Assembly (NCBI GenBank): GCA_958436175.1
Contig: CAUBJF010000002.1
Span: 310,001 to 374,000, forward strand
Reading direction: 5' to 3'
DNA from: an uncultured Muribaculaceae bacterium
GTDB lineage: Bacteria > Bacteroidota > Bacteroidia > Bacteroidales > Muribaculaceae
Length of the DNA: 64,000 nucleotides
Part shown: in pieces, positions 8,706 through 17,280 of the stretch
Position numbering within the stretch: position 1 is the first letter of the stretch
How the letters are laid out: the number at the start of each line of letters is the position of its first letter
Position numbers and translations under genes: made by a program
The notes under the pieces: model-generated
What the model saw: only the letters and a program-made list of their open reading frames with translations
What the model was told of the DNA's origin: nothing
The model's database searches: none

Positions 8706-8741
8706 TGTTGTCTTTAGTGCCCTGTGTTGTCTTTAGCGCCC
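8706..8741 (+). repeat. Tandem 17-base repeat in the traE leader
   Basis: TGTTGTCTTTAGTGCCC (8706-8722) is repeated as TGTTGTCTTTAGCGCCC (8725-8741) with one mismatch and a start-to-start distance of 19 bases. The pair lies between the TraD-position gene and traE, a suitable place for a regulator-binding or RNA-processing site. Confidence 0.65.
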
Positions 8742-8768
8742 AGTAAAAATCGAATAACAACATCAGAA

Positions 8769-9125
8769 ATGCACAAGATTAAAAACAGATGTCTGCGTGC
8801 CGTGTCACGCTTCCGCAATTCAGGATTTGCCCGTAAGGGTGTTCTCGCTCTTGGCGCCCTCACTCTGACCGTAGGCGATATGATGGCCTCCAGCAAGGGC
8901 GCCGCAGGCTTTACCAAGGCCACCACCGAAATCTCTTCATACCAGACGCCGGTCTCCAACCTCATGAAGGCAATCGCTGCTGTTATCGCGCTTGTCGGTG
9001 CCTTCAACGTCTACTTCAAGATGAGCAATGGCGACCAGGATGTGAAGAAAACCATCATGCTCACCATTGGCGGCTGTATCGCCTTTATCGCTCTGAGCGA
9101 AGCCCTTCCCCTGTTCTTCAAGTAA
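8769..9125 (+). CDS. traE: TraE-like conjugation protein (DUF4134)
   Basis: A 118-aa membrane protein with a basic N terminus, a signal-like hydrophobic stretch (about 22-42) and two helices in the C-terminal half, one near residues 65-82 and one near 95-115. The pattern with VKKTIMLTIGGCIAFIALSEALPLFF is that of the DUF4134/TraE family, pilin-like subunits of Bacteroides conjugation machinery. ATG 8769 is preferred to an upstream in-frame alternative start because the upstream codons fall in the tandem-repeat leader. It heads the structural tra genes. Confidence 0.8.
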   Translation: MHKIKNRCLRAVSRFRNSGFARKGVLALGALTLTVGDMMASSKGAAGFTKATTEISSYQTPVSNLMKAIAAVIALVGAFNVYFKMSNGDQDVKKTIMLTIGGCIAFIALSEALPLFFK

Positions 9126-9147
9126 GCAACACCTTACAGCTAAAGAC

Positions 9148-9435
9148 ATGGCGATGAATCAAAATGGCTACCCGGTTTTCAAAGGGTTACAGAAACCTTT
9201 GGAGTTCATGGGAATCCGTGGCAGATTCCTTATGCTGGCAGCAGCCGCAATCGGAATCTCTTTTGTCGGATTCATAATCTTCTCTATCGTTCTCGGAAAG
9301 CTGGCAGGATTCATCGCCATGCTTGTTATGGCTGCCATCGGACTGGCGACTATATATGTCAAGCAACGTGGTGGACTACACAATAAGAGACGGGACAGAG
9401 GAATTTTCATTTACCACAATATTTTCAAACGCTAA
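9148..9435 (+). CDS. traF: TraF-like conjugation protein (DUF4133, VirB3-like)
   Basis: A 95-aa protein with two adjacent transmembrane helices (about residues 28-50 and 54-72) between the conserved N-terminal YPVFKGLQKPLEFMGIRGRF and the C-terminal basic RDRGIFIYHNIFKR. This is the DUF4133 pattern found directly before traG in CTnDOT-type elements and comparable to VirB3. It stops three bases before the traG start. Confidence 0.85.
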   Translation: MAMNQNGYPVFKGLQKPLEFMGIRGRFLMLAAAAIGISFVGFIIFSIVLGKLAGFIAMLVMAAIGLATIYVKQRGGLHNKRRDRGIFIYHNIFKR

Positions 9436-9438
9436 CTT

Positions 9439-10791
9439 ATGGCACTATCCAAAAAACGTATATTCGACGGACTATATGCTCAACTGGAGGAGACAGACGG
9501 CAATGTTGTCCTTTTCTCTGCAAAGGGTGAGCCGTCGGTCATATTCGCTATGACCAATCCGGTGCAGCAACTGTGTACGGATGCCGAGCAGTATATGCTG
9601 TTTCAGGACGTGCTTTCAAATATAGTACAGACTCTCGGTGAAGGTTATGCCCTCCAGAAACAGGATATTCTATGTAAGCAGGCCTATCGGCATGACGTGC
9701 CGGAAGATGCGGAGTTCTTGACAAAAAGTTATTTCAGATACTTCGAGGGAAGAGAATTTACTGAGATTTGCACATATCTTATAATAACTCAGGAAGCAAT
9801 CAAAGGACAATTCGTTCAATATGACCCTAAGAAATGGCTTGACTTCCATGCCAAGGTCTCAAAGGTCGATGACATTTTGTCGGAGAAAGGAATACGCCAT
9901 AGGAAACTCTCCAAGTCGGAGGTTAGCGAATACTGCCACCGGTTCATGGCTTTCCAGTTCCGGCATGGTCCATTCTCTATGACTAATTTCAAAGCTTCGG
10001 ATGAGTTCCTGAAAATCGGAGATCGCGTAATTCGTTCTTACCCTCTTGTCGATATTGACGAAATCAACCTACCTTCTGTAATCAAACCTTATACGAGAAT
10101 CGGTGTCAACGGTTACGGCATCGCTACCGACCTTCTTTCATTTCTGACATCCGTGCCGTTTACTGACTGCGTTGTGTTCAACCAGGTTGTGCAGATACCG
10201 GCACAGCGTAAGTTGCTTCGGAAACTCCAGGCAAAGGCGAAGCGTCACGGCTCGATGCCCGACCCAAGTAATAAGATTGCGAAGGCTGACATCGAGGAAG
10301 TGCTCAACCGTCTTGCGGTTGATTCCTCTATGCTGGTCAATACCAACTTCAATATCCTTGTAAGCTGTCCGGCCGACAAGATTACTCCTGTTACCTCATA
10401 TCTGGAGACCAAGCTTTATGAATGCGGCATTATGCCGTCACGTACCGCCTATAATCAGCTTGAGCTTTTCATAGACTCATTTCCCGGCAACGCTTATTCC
10501 TTCAATCCTGACTATGACCTTTTCCTTACTTTGTCTGATGCGGCTTTGTGTTTCTTTTTCAAAGAGCATCTGAAAGGTTCGGAACAGACACCGCTCACTA
10601 CTTATTACACCGACCGTCAGGGACTCCCCGTCTGCATAGACATCACCGGCAAGGAGGGTAAAATCAAGATGACGGACAACGCAAATTTTTTCTGTATCGG
10701 GCCTTCGGGCAGCGGTAAGAGTTTCCACATGGAGTTTCGGAGGTCAAAACGGCGACAAACGGCTGCAAAAATCAGCGTTATAATGCCTTGA
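9439..10791 (+). pseudogene. traG: traG (VirB4-like ATPase), 5' part, interrupted at the Walker A motif
   Basis: This is the N-terminal 431 residues of the TraG/VirB4 conjugation ATPase, which powers assembly and substrate transfer at the inner membrane. The native sequence runs through FFCIGPSGSGKSFHM, with Walker A at residues 421-428. Behind the FHM codons (10723-10731) the frame passes into inserted DNA and ends after 19 foreign residues. The 3' part resumes in frame at 20259 with MNSVVRQLLEQ. As it stands the P-loop protein is split and the VirB4 motor should be inactive. Precise excision of the island would restore a single frame of about 946 codons. Confidence 0.9.
10723..10731 (+). 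repeat. Left junction core of the island (attL)
   Basis: TTCCACATG directly behind the Walker A codons of traG. It is followed in the island by two AAACGGC words starting 10 bases apart (10747 and 10757), possible recombinase arm sites. Confidence 0.8.
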
Positions 10792-10959
10792 TTTTTCAGC
10801 TAATAGATTTTAACAAACGAGATTTTTGCCTATTGGCGATTAGTCCTTATTGGAGTATTTTTGTACCGCAGTTGTACCACGGGAGAGGGGTCACACGGCA
10901 CGACACCCTTTCAACAGCGTGCAACAGCTTTCAAGAGCGTGCAACAAATTTCTTCGATT

Positions 10960-11772
10960 ATGGACCGTCATATTGAACACAATTTAACAGGTCAGCCCGA
11001 CTATGACCGGGGCATGACAGACAAGCCTTTCCTCACCATCGGGGAAGTGGCGGACATCCTGCAAGTGAGCAGCCGCACAGTGTATAACCTCATATACAAG
11101 GGGACGCTCCGGGCTTGCAGACTGACATACCACATCACTATCATCACCAAGGAGGATTTCTTCATGATGATTAGAGAAACAACCTACTGCAAGCGGAGCG
11201 TTTCAATCTTCGCCAAGCAGGGTAAAAAGACAAAAAAGAAGATGAACGAAGACATACAGAACTCAGAGAAAGACCTTTCCCAAAAGGAGGGAAAGAAGAA
11301 AGCCAAGGGCAACCCCAAACGGCAGCTCATTCCGGCGGCTAACTACAAACAGTCCGTGCGTGACACGTTCACGGATATGGAGAGTGCCGGAGGCGACCTT
11401 TATACGATGGCTGAGATATGCCAAAAGTACAATTATACCTACGGACGGTTTTACAACCTCCGTATGCGCTACTCGATACCCTGTATCAAAGCCAACGCCA
11501 CCAAGTGCTTCCCGAAAGCCGAGGTTGACAAGGCTATGGCGCAGGAAGCAGAACGGCTGGGAAGCAACCTGTCGGAACACTGGTATTCCTGTTTCGACAT
11601 CATGCGCCTTTTCGGTCTCGGCAAAACCCAAGTCCGCAGGTTCGCCCTCACTCACGGTGTAAGGACGAAGCGCATACACGGCAACCGCCTGTACTATCTC
11701 AAAGCAGATTGGGACGCAGCACGGAAGTTGGCGGAGCAAAAGAGCGCGTCTACCAAAAAAGGACGGCTCTGA
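10960..11772 (+). CDS. Helix-turn-helix protein of the island
   Basis: A 270-aa protein (from ATG 10960) with two DNA-binding modules. Near residues 20-60 is a MerR/excisionase-type helix-turn-helix, FLTIGEVADILQVSSRTVYNLIYKGTL in two halves. In the C-terminal part a second one reads SCFDIMRLFGLGKTQVRRFALTHGV. A lysine-rich linker lies between them. Proteins of this kind stand upstream of the integrase in Bacteroides mobilisable elements. It may regulate excision or the integrase. An earlier in-frame start at 10861 is less likely because the extra residues look unstructured. Its promoter may be TATTTTTG at about 10856. Confidence 0.65.
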   Translation: MDRHIEHNLTGQPDYDRGMTDKPFLTIGEVADILQVSSRTVYNLIYKGTLRACRLTYHITIITKEDFFMMIRETTYCKRSVSIFAKQGKKTKKKMNEDIQNSEKDLSQKEGKKKAKGNPKRQLIPAANYKQSVRDTFTDMESAGGDLYTMAEICQKYNYTYGRFYNLRMRYSIPCIKANATKCFPKAEVDKAMAQEAERLGSNLSEHWYSCFDIMRLFGLGKTQVRRFALTHGVRTKRIHGNRLYYLKADWDAARKLAEQKSASTKKGRL

Positions 11773-11914
11773 GTATCATTTTTATATCCTTATTTTGTGA
11801 TTTGGTTAAAATCCTGTAATAAAACGTCTTTCGGAGCGAGATAATTTCCTTTCCCTCCATTTATACATTTCCTTTGCACCCCGAAAATCAAAAATAATCA
11901 AACAAACCGAAAAT

Positions 11915-13021
11915 ATGACAAACATCTGCACGAAAGTAACTGTAAGGAAGCGACCCATCAAGAACGGTCAGGTGTCGCTTTACCTTGACTTCTACCCGGC
12001 TATACGGCATCCCAAGACAGGCAAGCCGACAAGACGGGAGTATCTGGGAATATACATCTATGCCGACCCGAAAGACAAATTCGAGGCTGAGTTCAACAAG
12101 ACCATGCTCCGCAATGCCGAGCTTGTCAAATGCCGCAGAACCGAAGCCATCATCAACGAGGAATACGGATTTCTCGACCGCAACCGCGGCAAGGAGAGTT
12201 TTCTTGAGTATTTCCGTTCCAAGATGGCGGACGATGACAATTACCGTAACTGGAACACCGCTTACAAGCACTTCGAGAAGTATTGCGGCGGAAGCTGCAC
12301 CTTCGACAATCTGACGCTTGACTTCTGCCAGGGATTTCTCACCTATCTGCTGTCGCTCACAACTCCAACCAAGGGCAAGATGATGGCTTCCACCGCCAAC
12401 AACAACCTCAACAAGCTGAAATGCGTCCTCCGCATCGCATACGAGGAGAAACGCATCAAGGAGAACATCGCCCCACGGCTCAAGCACGCCAAGGAGTCAA
12501 GCACGAAACGCGAGTTTCTGACACTTGAAGAGGTCAGGATGCTTGCCGCCACTCCCTGCGAAAAACCTGTTATACGGAGTGCCGCACTGTTCTCATGCCT
12601 TACGGGACTTCGCATCAGCGACATCATCCGTCTGCAATGGGAGAACATCATAAGAGGAGCTGACGGCGGCTGGTGCATGCACATCGTCACCAAGAAAACC
12701 AAGACGGAAGCCGTGCTGCCGCTGTCGGATGAAGCACTCGCGCTGTGCGGCGAGCGCGACGAGGGGCAGGTGTTCAAGGGGCTGACGAAGACAATCCTTC
12801 CCCTCTATCTCAAGGACTGGATCAAGTCTGCCGGAATCACCAAGCACATCACGTTCCACGGGTTCAGGCACACCTACGCGACCCTTCAGCTTGCCGCAGG
12901 AACAGATCTTTATACCATTTCAAAGATGCTCACGCACCGCAATGTCGGCACGACACAGGTCTATGCCGATGTGGTGAACGACCTCAAGCGCAAGGCATCC
13001 GAACAGATTACACTCAAATGA
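11915..13021 (+). CDS. Tyrosine recombinase of the island
   Basis: A 368-aa site-specific recombinase of the Bacteroides mobile-element type: N-terminal arm-binding strand region, SAM-like core-binding domain (about 85-190) and C-terminal catalytic domain. All standard catalytic elements are visible: Arg in LTGLRISD, the HGFRH box, LTHRN and the nucleophile Tyr in TTQVYADV near the C terminus. It is the enzyme expected to have inserted the island into traG at TTCCACATG. It is followed 19 bases later by an excisionase-like gene. Confidence 0.92.
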   Translation: MTNICTKVTVRKRPIKNGQVSLYLDFYPAIRHPKTGKPTRREYLGIYIYADPKDKFEAEFNKTMLRNAELVKCRRTEAIINEEYGFLDRNRGKESFLEYFRSKMADDDNYRNWNTAYKHFEKYCGGSCTFDNLTLDFCQGFLTYLLSLTTPTKGKMMASTANNNLNKLKCVLRIAYEEKRIKENIAPRLKHAKESSTKREFLTLEEVRMLAATPCEKPVIRSAALFSCLTGLRISDIIRLQWENIIRGADGGWCMHIVTKKTKTEAVLPLSDEALALCGERDEGQVFKGLTKTILPLYLKDWIKSAGITKHITFHGFRHTYATLQLAAGTDLYTISKMLTHRNVGTTQVYADVVNDLKRKASEQITLK

Positions 13022-13040
13022 AAACCGACACATATATAAT

Positions 13041-13445
13041 ATGAACAACATAACATTCGACCAACTGCCGCAGGCGGTTTCCATGCTGATTGAAAAGGTG
13101 GGATTGCTCACTGAACGTGTGGAGAAATTCCTGTGTGACGCACCCTCGCAGCATGGCGAGGCACACACCTTGCTTACTTTGAACGATGTTGCAAAGCTAC
13201 TCGGGAAATCCGCGTCAACCATCTATGCCATGACATCCGACAAACGTATTCCATACCACAAGCGGGGTAACAAACTCTACTTCTTCGAGGATGAAGTCAT
13301 AGCTTGGATCAAACAAGGAGGCACATCGGGAGTAGCCAGCGAGAGTGAGATTGAAAGACGGCTTAAAGAACTGCGCAACAGCAAGAAACGCAAGCCGGGA
13401 GCATTGACGGACGGCAACAGCCGGATGTCCGCAGTAGCACCATAA
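13041..13445 (+). CDS. Excisionase-like HTH protein
   Basis: A 134-aa protein with a MerR-type winged helix at about residues 50-100 (LLTLNDVAKLLGKSASTIYAMTSDKRIPYHKRGNKLYF), the pattern of HTH_17 excisionase-like proteins. It follows the integrase gene, a typical place for a recombination directionality factor. Its stop overlaps the next start codon (TAATG type overlap at 13445), indicating one transcript with the mobilisation genes. Confidence 0.75.
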   Translation: MNNITFDQLPQAVSMLIEKVGLLTERVEKFLCDAPSQHGEAHTLLTLNDVAKLLGKSASTIYAMTSDKRIPYHKRGNKLYFFEDEVIAWIKQGGTSGVASESEIERRLKELRNSKKRKPGALTDGNSRMSAVAP

Positions 13446-14200
13446 TGTCACAGACCATGAGCAACGAGATACAGAATATATACTACTGCACCATACTCTC
13501 AGCCGGACAGTGGAATTTTCTTTTGGAAGGCAGGTTTTCCCCTCTCAGGCAAAAGTGCCTCTACCGACTGATGAACGGTGCTGTGCGGACAAGAACCGCT
13601 TATAGAATCAAGGGCATTGATATTTTGCTTGAGGTGGGACAGGTGGCGGCTTCCGATGTGGAACTGGCGGAGTTTTTAGGCTGCAACCGTAAGACAGTCG
13701 GCAAGCTCATCGACATTTTCAACCGCCTCGGTATGCTGACCACCAAGACCAACAACCGCACTTCCGTTCATTCCCTGCATTTCCTCACTGGCTGGTATGT
13801 CGGAGGTGTCCTTGTCACCAATCCCCATTATGTCAGACCTTCGGCTGCCGCCAAAGGACAGACGGGCGATGTGCGGACACCTGTTTCCGACAGTCTGCCG
13901 TCAGGGGATGAACCGGGAGGCGCAGCCGTTGACTGCCACACAAGAGGGAAAGAAACGGACAGCCTTGCGACAGGCGCGGAATACCTTTCTTCTTCCCTTC
14001 TTTTGTCAGACAGTTCCAATCCGTCAGCCGATGTGCATGACGGTGACAGCCATAATCCACCGTCCGATATGTTCATGGCGGTAACAGCCGCAAATCGGCA
14101 TATCATAGACGGCGGTAACGAAGCATCCGGCGAAAACGGCGCAGGAAGCCACAGCGAGGCACATAACGGCACGGATGGCAGTGAGGGTAATCCTGCATAG
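13445..14200 (+). CDS. Winged-HTH protein of the mobilisation region
   Basis: A 251-aa protein. Residues 20-120 resemble a replication-initiator or GntR-like winged helix, with VELAEFLGCNRKTVGKLIDIFNRLGMLTTKTNNRTSVHSL as the likely recognition unit. The C-terminal 110 residues are low in complexity (Ser, Asp, Gly, Ala) and likely disordered. It sits between the excisionase and the oriT-like segment, so an oriT-binding or replication role is plausible. It overlaps the upstream gene by one base. Confidence 0.5.
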   Translation: MSQTMSNEIQNIYYCTILSAGQWNFLLEGRFSPLRQKCLYRLMNGAVRTRTAYRIKGIDILLEVGQVAASDVELAEFLGCNRKTVGKLIDIFNRLGMLTTKTNNRTSVHSLHFLTGWYVGGVLVTNPHYVRPSAAAKGQTGDVRTPVSDSLPSGDEPGGAAVDCHTRGKETDSLATGAEYLSSSLLLSDSSNPSADVHDGDSHNPPSDMFMAVTAANRHIIDGGNEASGENGAGSHSEAHNGTDGSEGNPA

Positions 14201-14562
14201 GTACGAGAACCGAAAGCTCGGAAAACGGCTCGAATCGAGATTTCGCTGGTCGGGAACGGGAACAAGGGCTTGCCCTGTATAGCCCACTATAACTACACGC
14301 TTCGCTTCCGTAGTTGTGGGCTCTCCCGAGGGGCTGGGCTTTGCCCCGTCCCACTTATGGCTCTGCCCTAAGAACCCGATCGGATGGCTGTCAGCCCCCA
14401 ACACCCCTGACCAAAGAGTGACCCTCTCTTTGGAAACTCCGCTCAGAGGTCTCGACCCCTGAGAACCCCGAGCAGGAAGTGACCCTCTCCCTGCACCCTC
14501 CGATTAAGGCTCCGCCCTAATGACCCTTTCCCTATTGTAAACCTGTAAACATCATCAAGCCT
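14201..14562 (+). other. GC-rich candidate oriT region of the island
   Basis: This gene-free region is full of inverted and direct repeats. A long hairpin lies at 14282-14321 (GCCCAC..AACTAC against GTAGTTGTGGGC). CCAAAGAG pairs with CTCTTTGG near 14412-14434, and GCAGG with CCTGC near 14470-14493. The word GTGACCCTCTC occurs twice. It lies immediately before the MobV relaxase gene, where oriT of such elements is found. Confidence 0.6.
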
Positions 14563-16112
14563 ATGGCACAGAAGACATCAGTCAACATCAAGCCCTGCAA
14601 CATCGGAAGCAGCGAGGAGCACAACAGACGGAAAGCTGAATACCTCGTCCGTGTCGCAAGGGAGAAGCTCTACATCCGCACCGAACTCATGCACCGGAAC
14701 GAGGCATGGGTAGCACCTGAATTTGAAAACTCGACGCTGACCGACCGCTACAATCAGATAGCCGCGATGGTAAAGGAAAAGACAGGCCGGGCGATGCAGA
14801 CCAAAGACCGCTTGCGTGTGAACAGGAAGACGGGAAAGGTGACCGTCGTGCGCGGCAGCACTCCGCTCAAAGAGGGTGTCGTGGTAATCAAGGATGATAC
14901 CGCGATGGAGCAGTTGCGCCGTTTCTGCGAGGTGTGCAAGCAGCGGTGGGGAATCACGGCTCTGCAAATCTTCATCCACCGTGACGAGGGGCATTACGTC
15001 ACTCCCGGAGATGCCGCCACATGGAAGCCCAACCTTCACGCACATATCGTATGGGACTGGATGAACCACGACACCGGGAAATCCTGCAAGCTGGACGATA
15101 AAGCCATGAGCGACATGCAGACGCTTTTGGCTGAGTGTCTTGAAATGGAGAGGGGCACCTCGAAGGAGGTGACAGGAAAGGAGCATCTTGAACGCGCTGA
15201 CTTCATCATCACCAAGCAGAAGCAGGAAGCCGAACAGGTAAAGGCGGAAAAGGAAGCAGCCGAAGCCGACAGGGATGCCGCGATCCGTGAAACGGACAAT
15301 GCCAGATCCGAACATGAAAAACTCCAGATCGGGAACGAGGAGAAGCAGCGGCGCAGCGCGGAACTTGACAGCGAGATCGCCGAAAAGGAGGAACGCGCGA
15401 GGGAGGTTGACCGTGAGAACACGGACAGCATAAAGTCCGGCATCGCCAACCTTTTCGGCAAGGGCAAGTACGCAGCCATCGAGCAGGAGAACGAGAAGCT
15501 GAAAGCCGAGAACGAGCATATCAAAGAATCGTTCCCCGATGAAGTCAGGAAAGAGGTGGCGAAACGGACAAAGGCACTGACCGAGGCGAAGCGGACGCTC
15601 GAACTGGAGCGTGACAGTGCCATGGCAATCGCTGACACGTTGGAATCCGAGAGGGACACGGCACTGCGGCAGCTCCGGGAGCAGAAGACTGGGGAGCAGC
15701 ACCGCATCGGCATGGCGGTGAGCCGGGCAACTGAGGAGAAGGACAGGACAATCCGGCAGTTGCAGGGTGCGTTGAAATCGAGCCGGGACATTCTGAACAT
15801 TATCGCCGATATTCTCTACAAGGCAACGAGGTGTTCAGGCGGGCGATTGAAGCGATTATCCATTTCGCCACGGAGCGTCACAAGTCAATCTTCTCCAACG
15901 ATGAAGCCGCCGACATCAAGAACGTGATGCAGTCTTACGGTGAGACCACCGAGCAGCAGAAAGCGGTCGGCGCATGGCTCTGTGACTATGCGGAACACCT
16001 GCACCCCTTTGATGAAATCAAACATCGCCACACACTCAAAGAGGTTGGCGATGTCGCGGAAGGTCGGTATGACTGGAAGATTGATAGGGAGCGAGGCGGG
16101 ATAAGTTTGTAA
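14563..16112 (+). pseudogene. MobV-family relaxase with C-terminal frameshift
   Basis: A relaxase of the Pre/Mob (MobV) family, expected to nick the island oriT. The N-terminal catalytic domain holds IFIHRDEGHY and PNLHAHIVWDW (about residues 145-170), the metal-binding histidines. A long Glu/Lys/Ala-rich coiled coil spans about 220-420. The first frame (14563-15927) is 454 codons, but the expected C-terminal segment continues in another frame from about 15825 to 16112 (FRRAIEAIIHFATERHKSIF onward). A one-base loss in the G run at 15822-15823 would explain this. The catalytic domain is intact, so the protein may retain partial function. A sequencing error is also possible. Confidence 0.8.
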
Positions 16113-16131
16113 TCCCGTTTTCAATGTTCAC

Positions 16132-16154
16132 ATTCCCAAACAGTGGTTGGGAAT
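16132..16154. terminator. Palindrome between convergent mob and crp genes
   Basis: ATTCCCAA pairs perfectly with TTGGGAAT around a seven-base loop. It stands between two convergent genes, a terminator-like position, although no long T run follows. Confidence 0.45.
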
Positions 16155-16218
16155 TGTATATTTCGATTTCATAACAAACAATGCTTCTAACAGTTATGCA
16201 TTGACTGGTTGCTCGAAG

Positions 16219-16782
16219 TTATTTTACCTTTGCCCTAATCCGGCTCAGACTTGTTTGTGTAATACCTAAATAAGTAGCTATGCTTCCGAGAGGTAAGCGT
16301 TGCAGCAAATCCGGATTATTCTTCAGCAGTTCGCTGTAACGCTCCGAGGCGATGACAGAAAGCATGGAAATCAACCTTTCTTCGGCAGCAAGCAATTCCA
16401 TCTCAGCATATCGCCGTCCCCAATTAGCAATATGTAAGTCCTGCAAAAATAAATCCTGTAATTTATTTCGTGATAATACATACAAGATTGAGTCTTCCAT
16501 CAGCTCCATGGTTTCATAGCCGGGTTCTTCGTTCACATATCCCTTCATGGAAACTATGGTTGCTCCTTCCTTACCAATCCAAAATGTAATGTCCTTCCCG
16601 TCCATTAAAGTAAAGGCACGGACAATTCCCTTCTTTATGAAAAAGATGTCTTTTTCAATTTTCCCATTCTCCAACACCCGGTATCCCTTAGGATATGAAA
16701 CTTCCGACAGACATTCCTTTAATCGGCTTAGAGATGACTCAGGCATCGCATATCGTTGGGTGATTATCTGCTTTATATCCAT
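16219..16782 (-). CDS. Crp/Fnr-family transcription regulator
   Basis: A 187-aa regulator with an N-terminal cyclic-nucleotide-binding-like beta-barrel (about 10-115, with the FFIKKGIVRAF and GKEGATIVSMKGY strands) and a C-terminal winged helix (PLGSIATYLGITQTSLSRIRAKV, about 160-187). No cysteine cluster for an Fe-S centre is seen. It is divergent from the gdx-MFS-phosphatase operon and the shared intergenic region contains a 12-bp perfect inverted repeat. It is therefore the likely regulator of the cargo genes. The inducer is unknown. Confidence 0.85.
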   Translation of the reverse strand: MDIKQIITQRYAMPESSLSRLKECLSEVSYPKGYRVLENGKIEKDIFFIKKGIVRAFTLMDGKDITFWIGKEGATIVSMKGYVNEEPGYETMELMEDSILYVLSRNKLQDLFLQDLHIANWGRRYAEMELLAAEERLISMLSVIASERYSELLKNNPDLLQRLPLGSIATYLGITQTSLSRIRAKVK

Positions 16783-16849
16783 AATTTATAGGTTCCGATT
16801 TATTTGCAAAATTACTAAATATCCGGCAGAATCAGGATGGCAGAACTGA

Positions 16850-16917
16850 TTTTTACATATGATAAAACCGTTTTTGCCATATGTAAAAAGTTGCGCGCTA
16901 TGTTTTAGCTAATTTTG
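16850..16917 (+). promoter_or_regulatory. Operator and promoter between crp-like and gdx genes
   Basis: A perfect 12-bp inverted repeat, TTTTTACATATG (16850-16861) and CATATGTAAAAA (16878-16889), is followed by TAATTTTG (16910-16917), a TAnnTTTG -7 box for the rightward gdx operon. The repeat covers the region where the -33 box should be. A leftward TAATTTTG box for the regulator lies at 16807-16814 on the other strand. The arrangement fits control of the operon by the divergent Crp/Fnr protein. Confidence 0.7.
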
Positions 16918-16940
16918 CATCCGATTTAAAAAATACAGAT

Positions 16941-17267
16941 ATGAATTGGATAATATTATTATTGGCTGGATTATTTGAGGTAAGCCTGACATTCTGTTTA
17001 GGTAAAGCAAGGTCTACCTCCGGTTTTGAATACTATCTGTGGGGAAGTGGATTTCTCGCTTCCACGGTCTTGAGTATGGCACTCCTTGCAAAAGCAGTCC
17101 GAACCTTACCCTTGGGCACGGCCTATGCCGTTTGGACCGGAATTGGGGCGGTAGGCACTGTCTTGGTCGGAATAATCTTTTTCAAGGAATCTACGGCTCC
17201 CATAAGAATTTTCTTTTTAGTCACCCTCATTTTGTCTTTGATTGGATTGAAGGCAGTCTCATCATAG
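16941..17267 (+). CDS. SMR-family transporter, Gdx (SugE) subtype
   Basis: A 108-aa four-helix small multidrug resistance protein with the conserved membrane Glu in LLAGLFEVSLT (residue about 13). The signature GTAYAVWTGIGAVGTVLVGI separates Gdx/SugE guanidinium exporters from EmrE-type drug pumps. It would export guanidinium or small cationic compounds in exchange for protons. It is the first gene of the rightward operon with the MFS and phosphatase-like genes. A second Gdx-type gene lies at 19584-19907. Confidence 0.88.
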   Translation: MNWIILLLAGLFEVSLTFCLGKARSTSGFEYYLWGSGFLASTVLSMALLAKAVRTLPLGTAYAVWTGIGAVGTVLVGIIFFKESTAPIRIFFLVTLILSLIGLKAVSS

Positions 17268-17280
17268 TAACAATAGGCTC

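Noticed and set aside
14578..15702. Long minus-strand open frame of 374 codons, and another at 15036-15800, opposite the MobV relaxase gene
   Set aside because: They are mirror frames of a GC-rich coding sequence. The plus-strand protein has clear relaxase motifs and the minus products have low-complexity Leu/Ser/Cys-rich composition.
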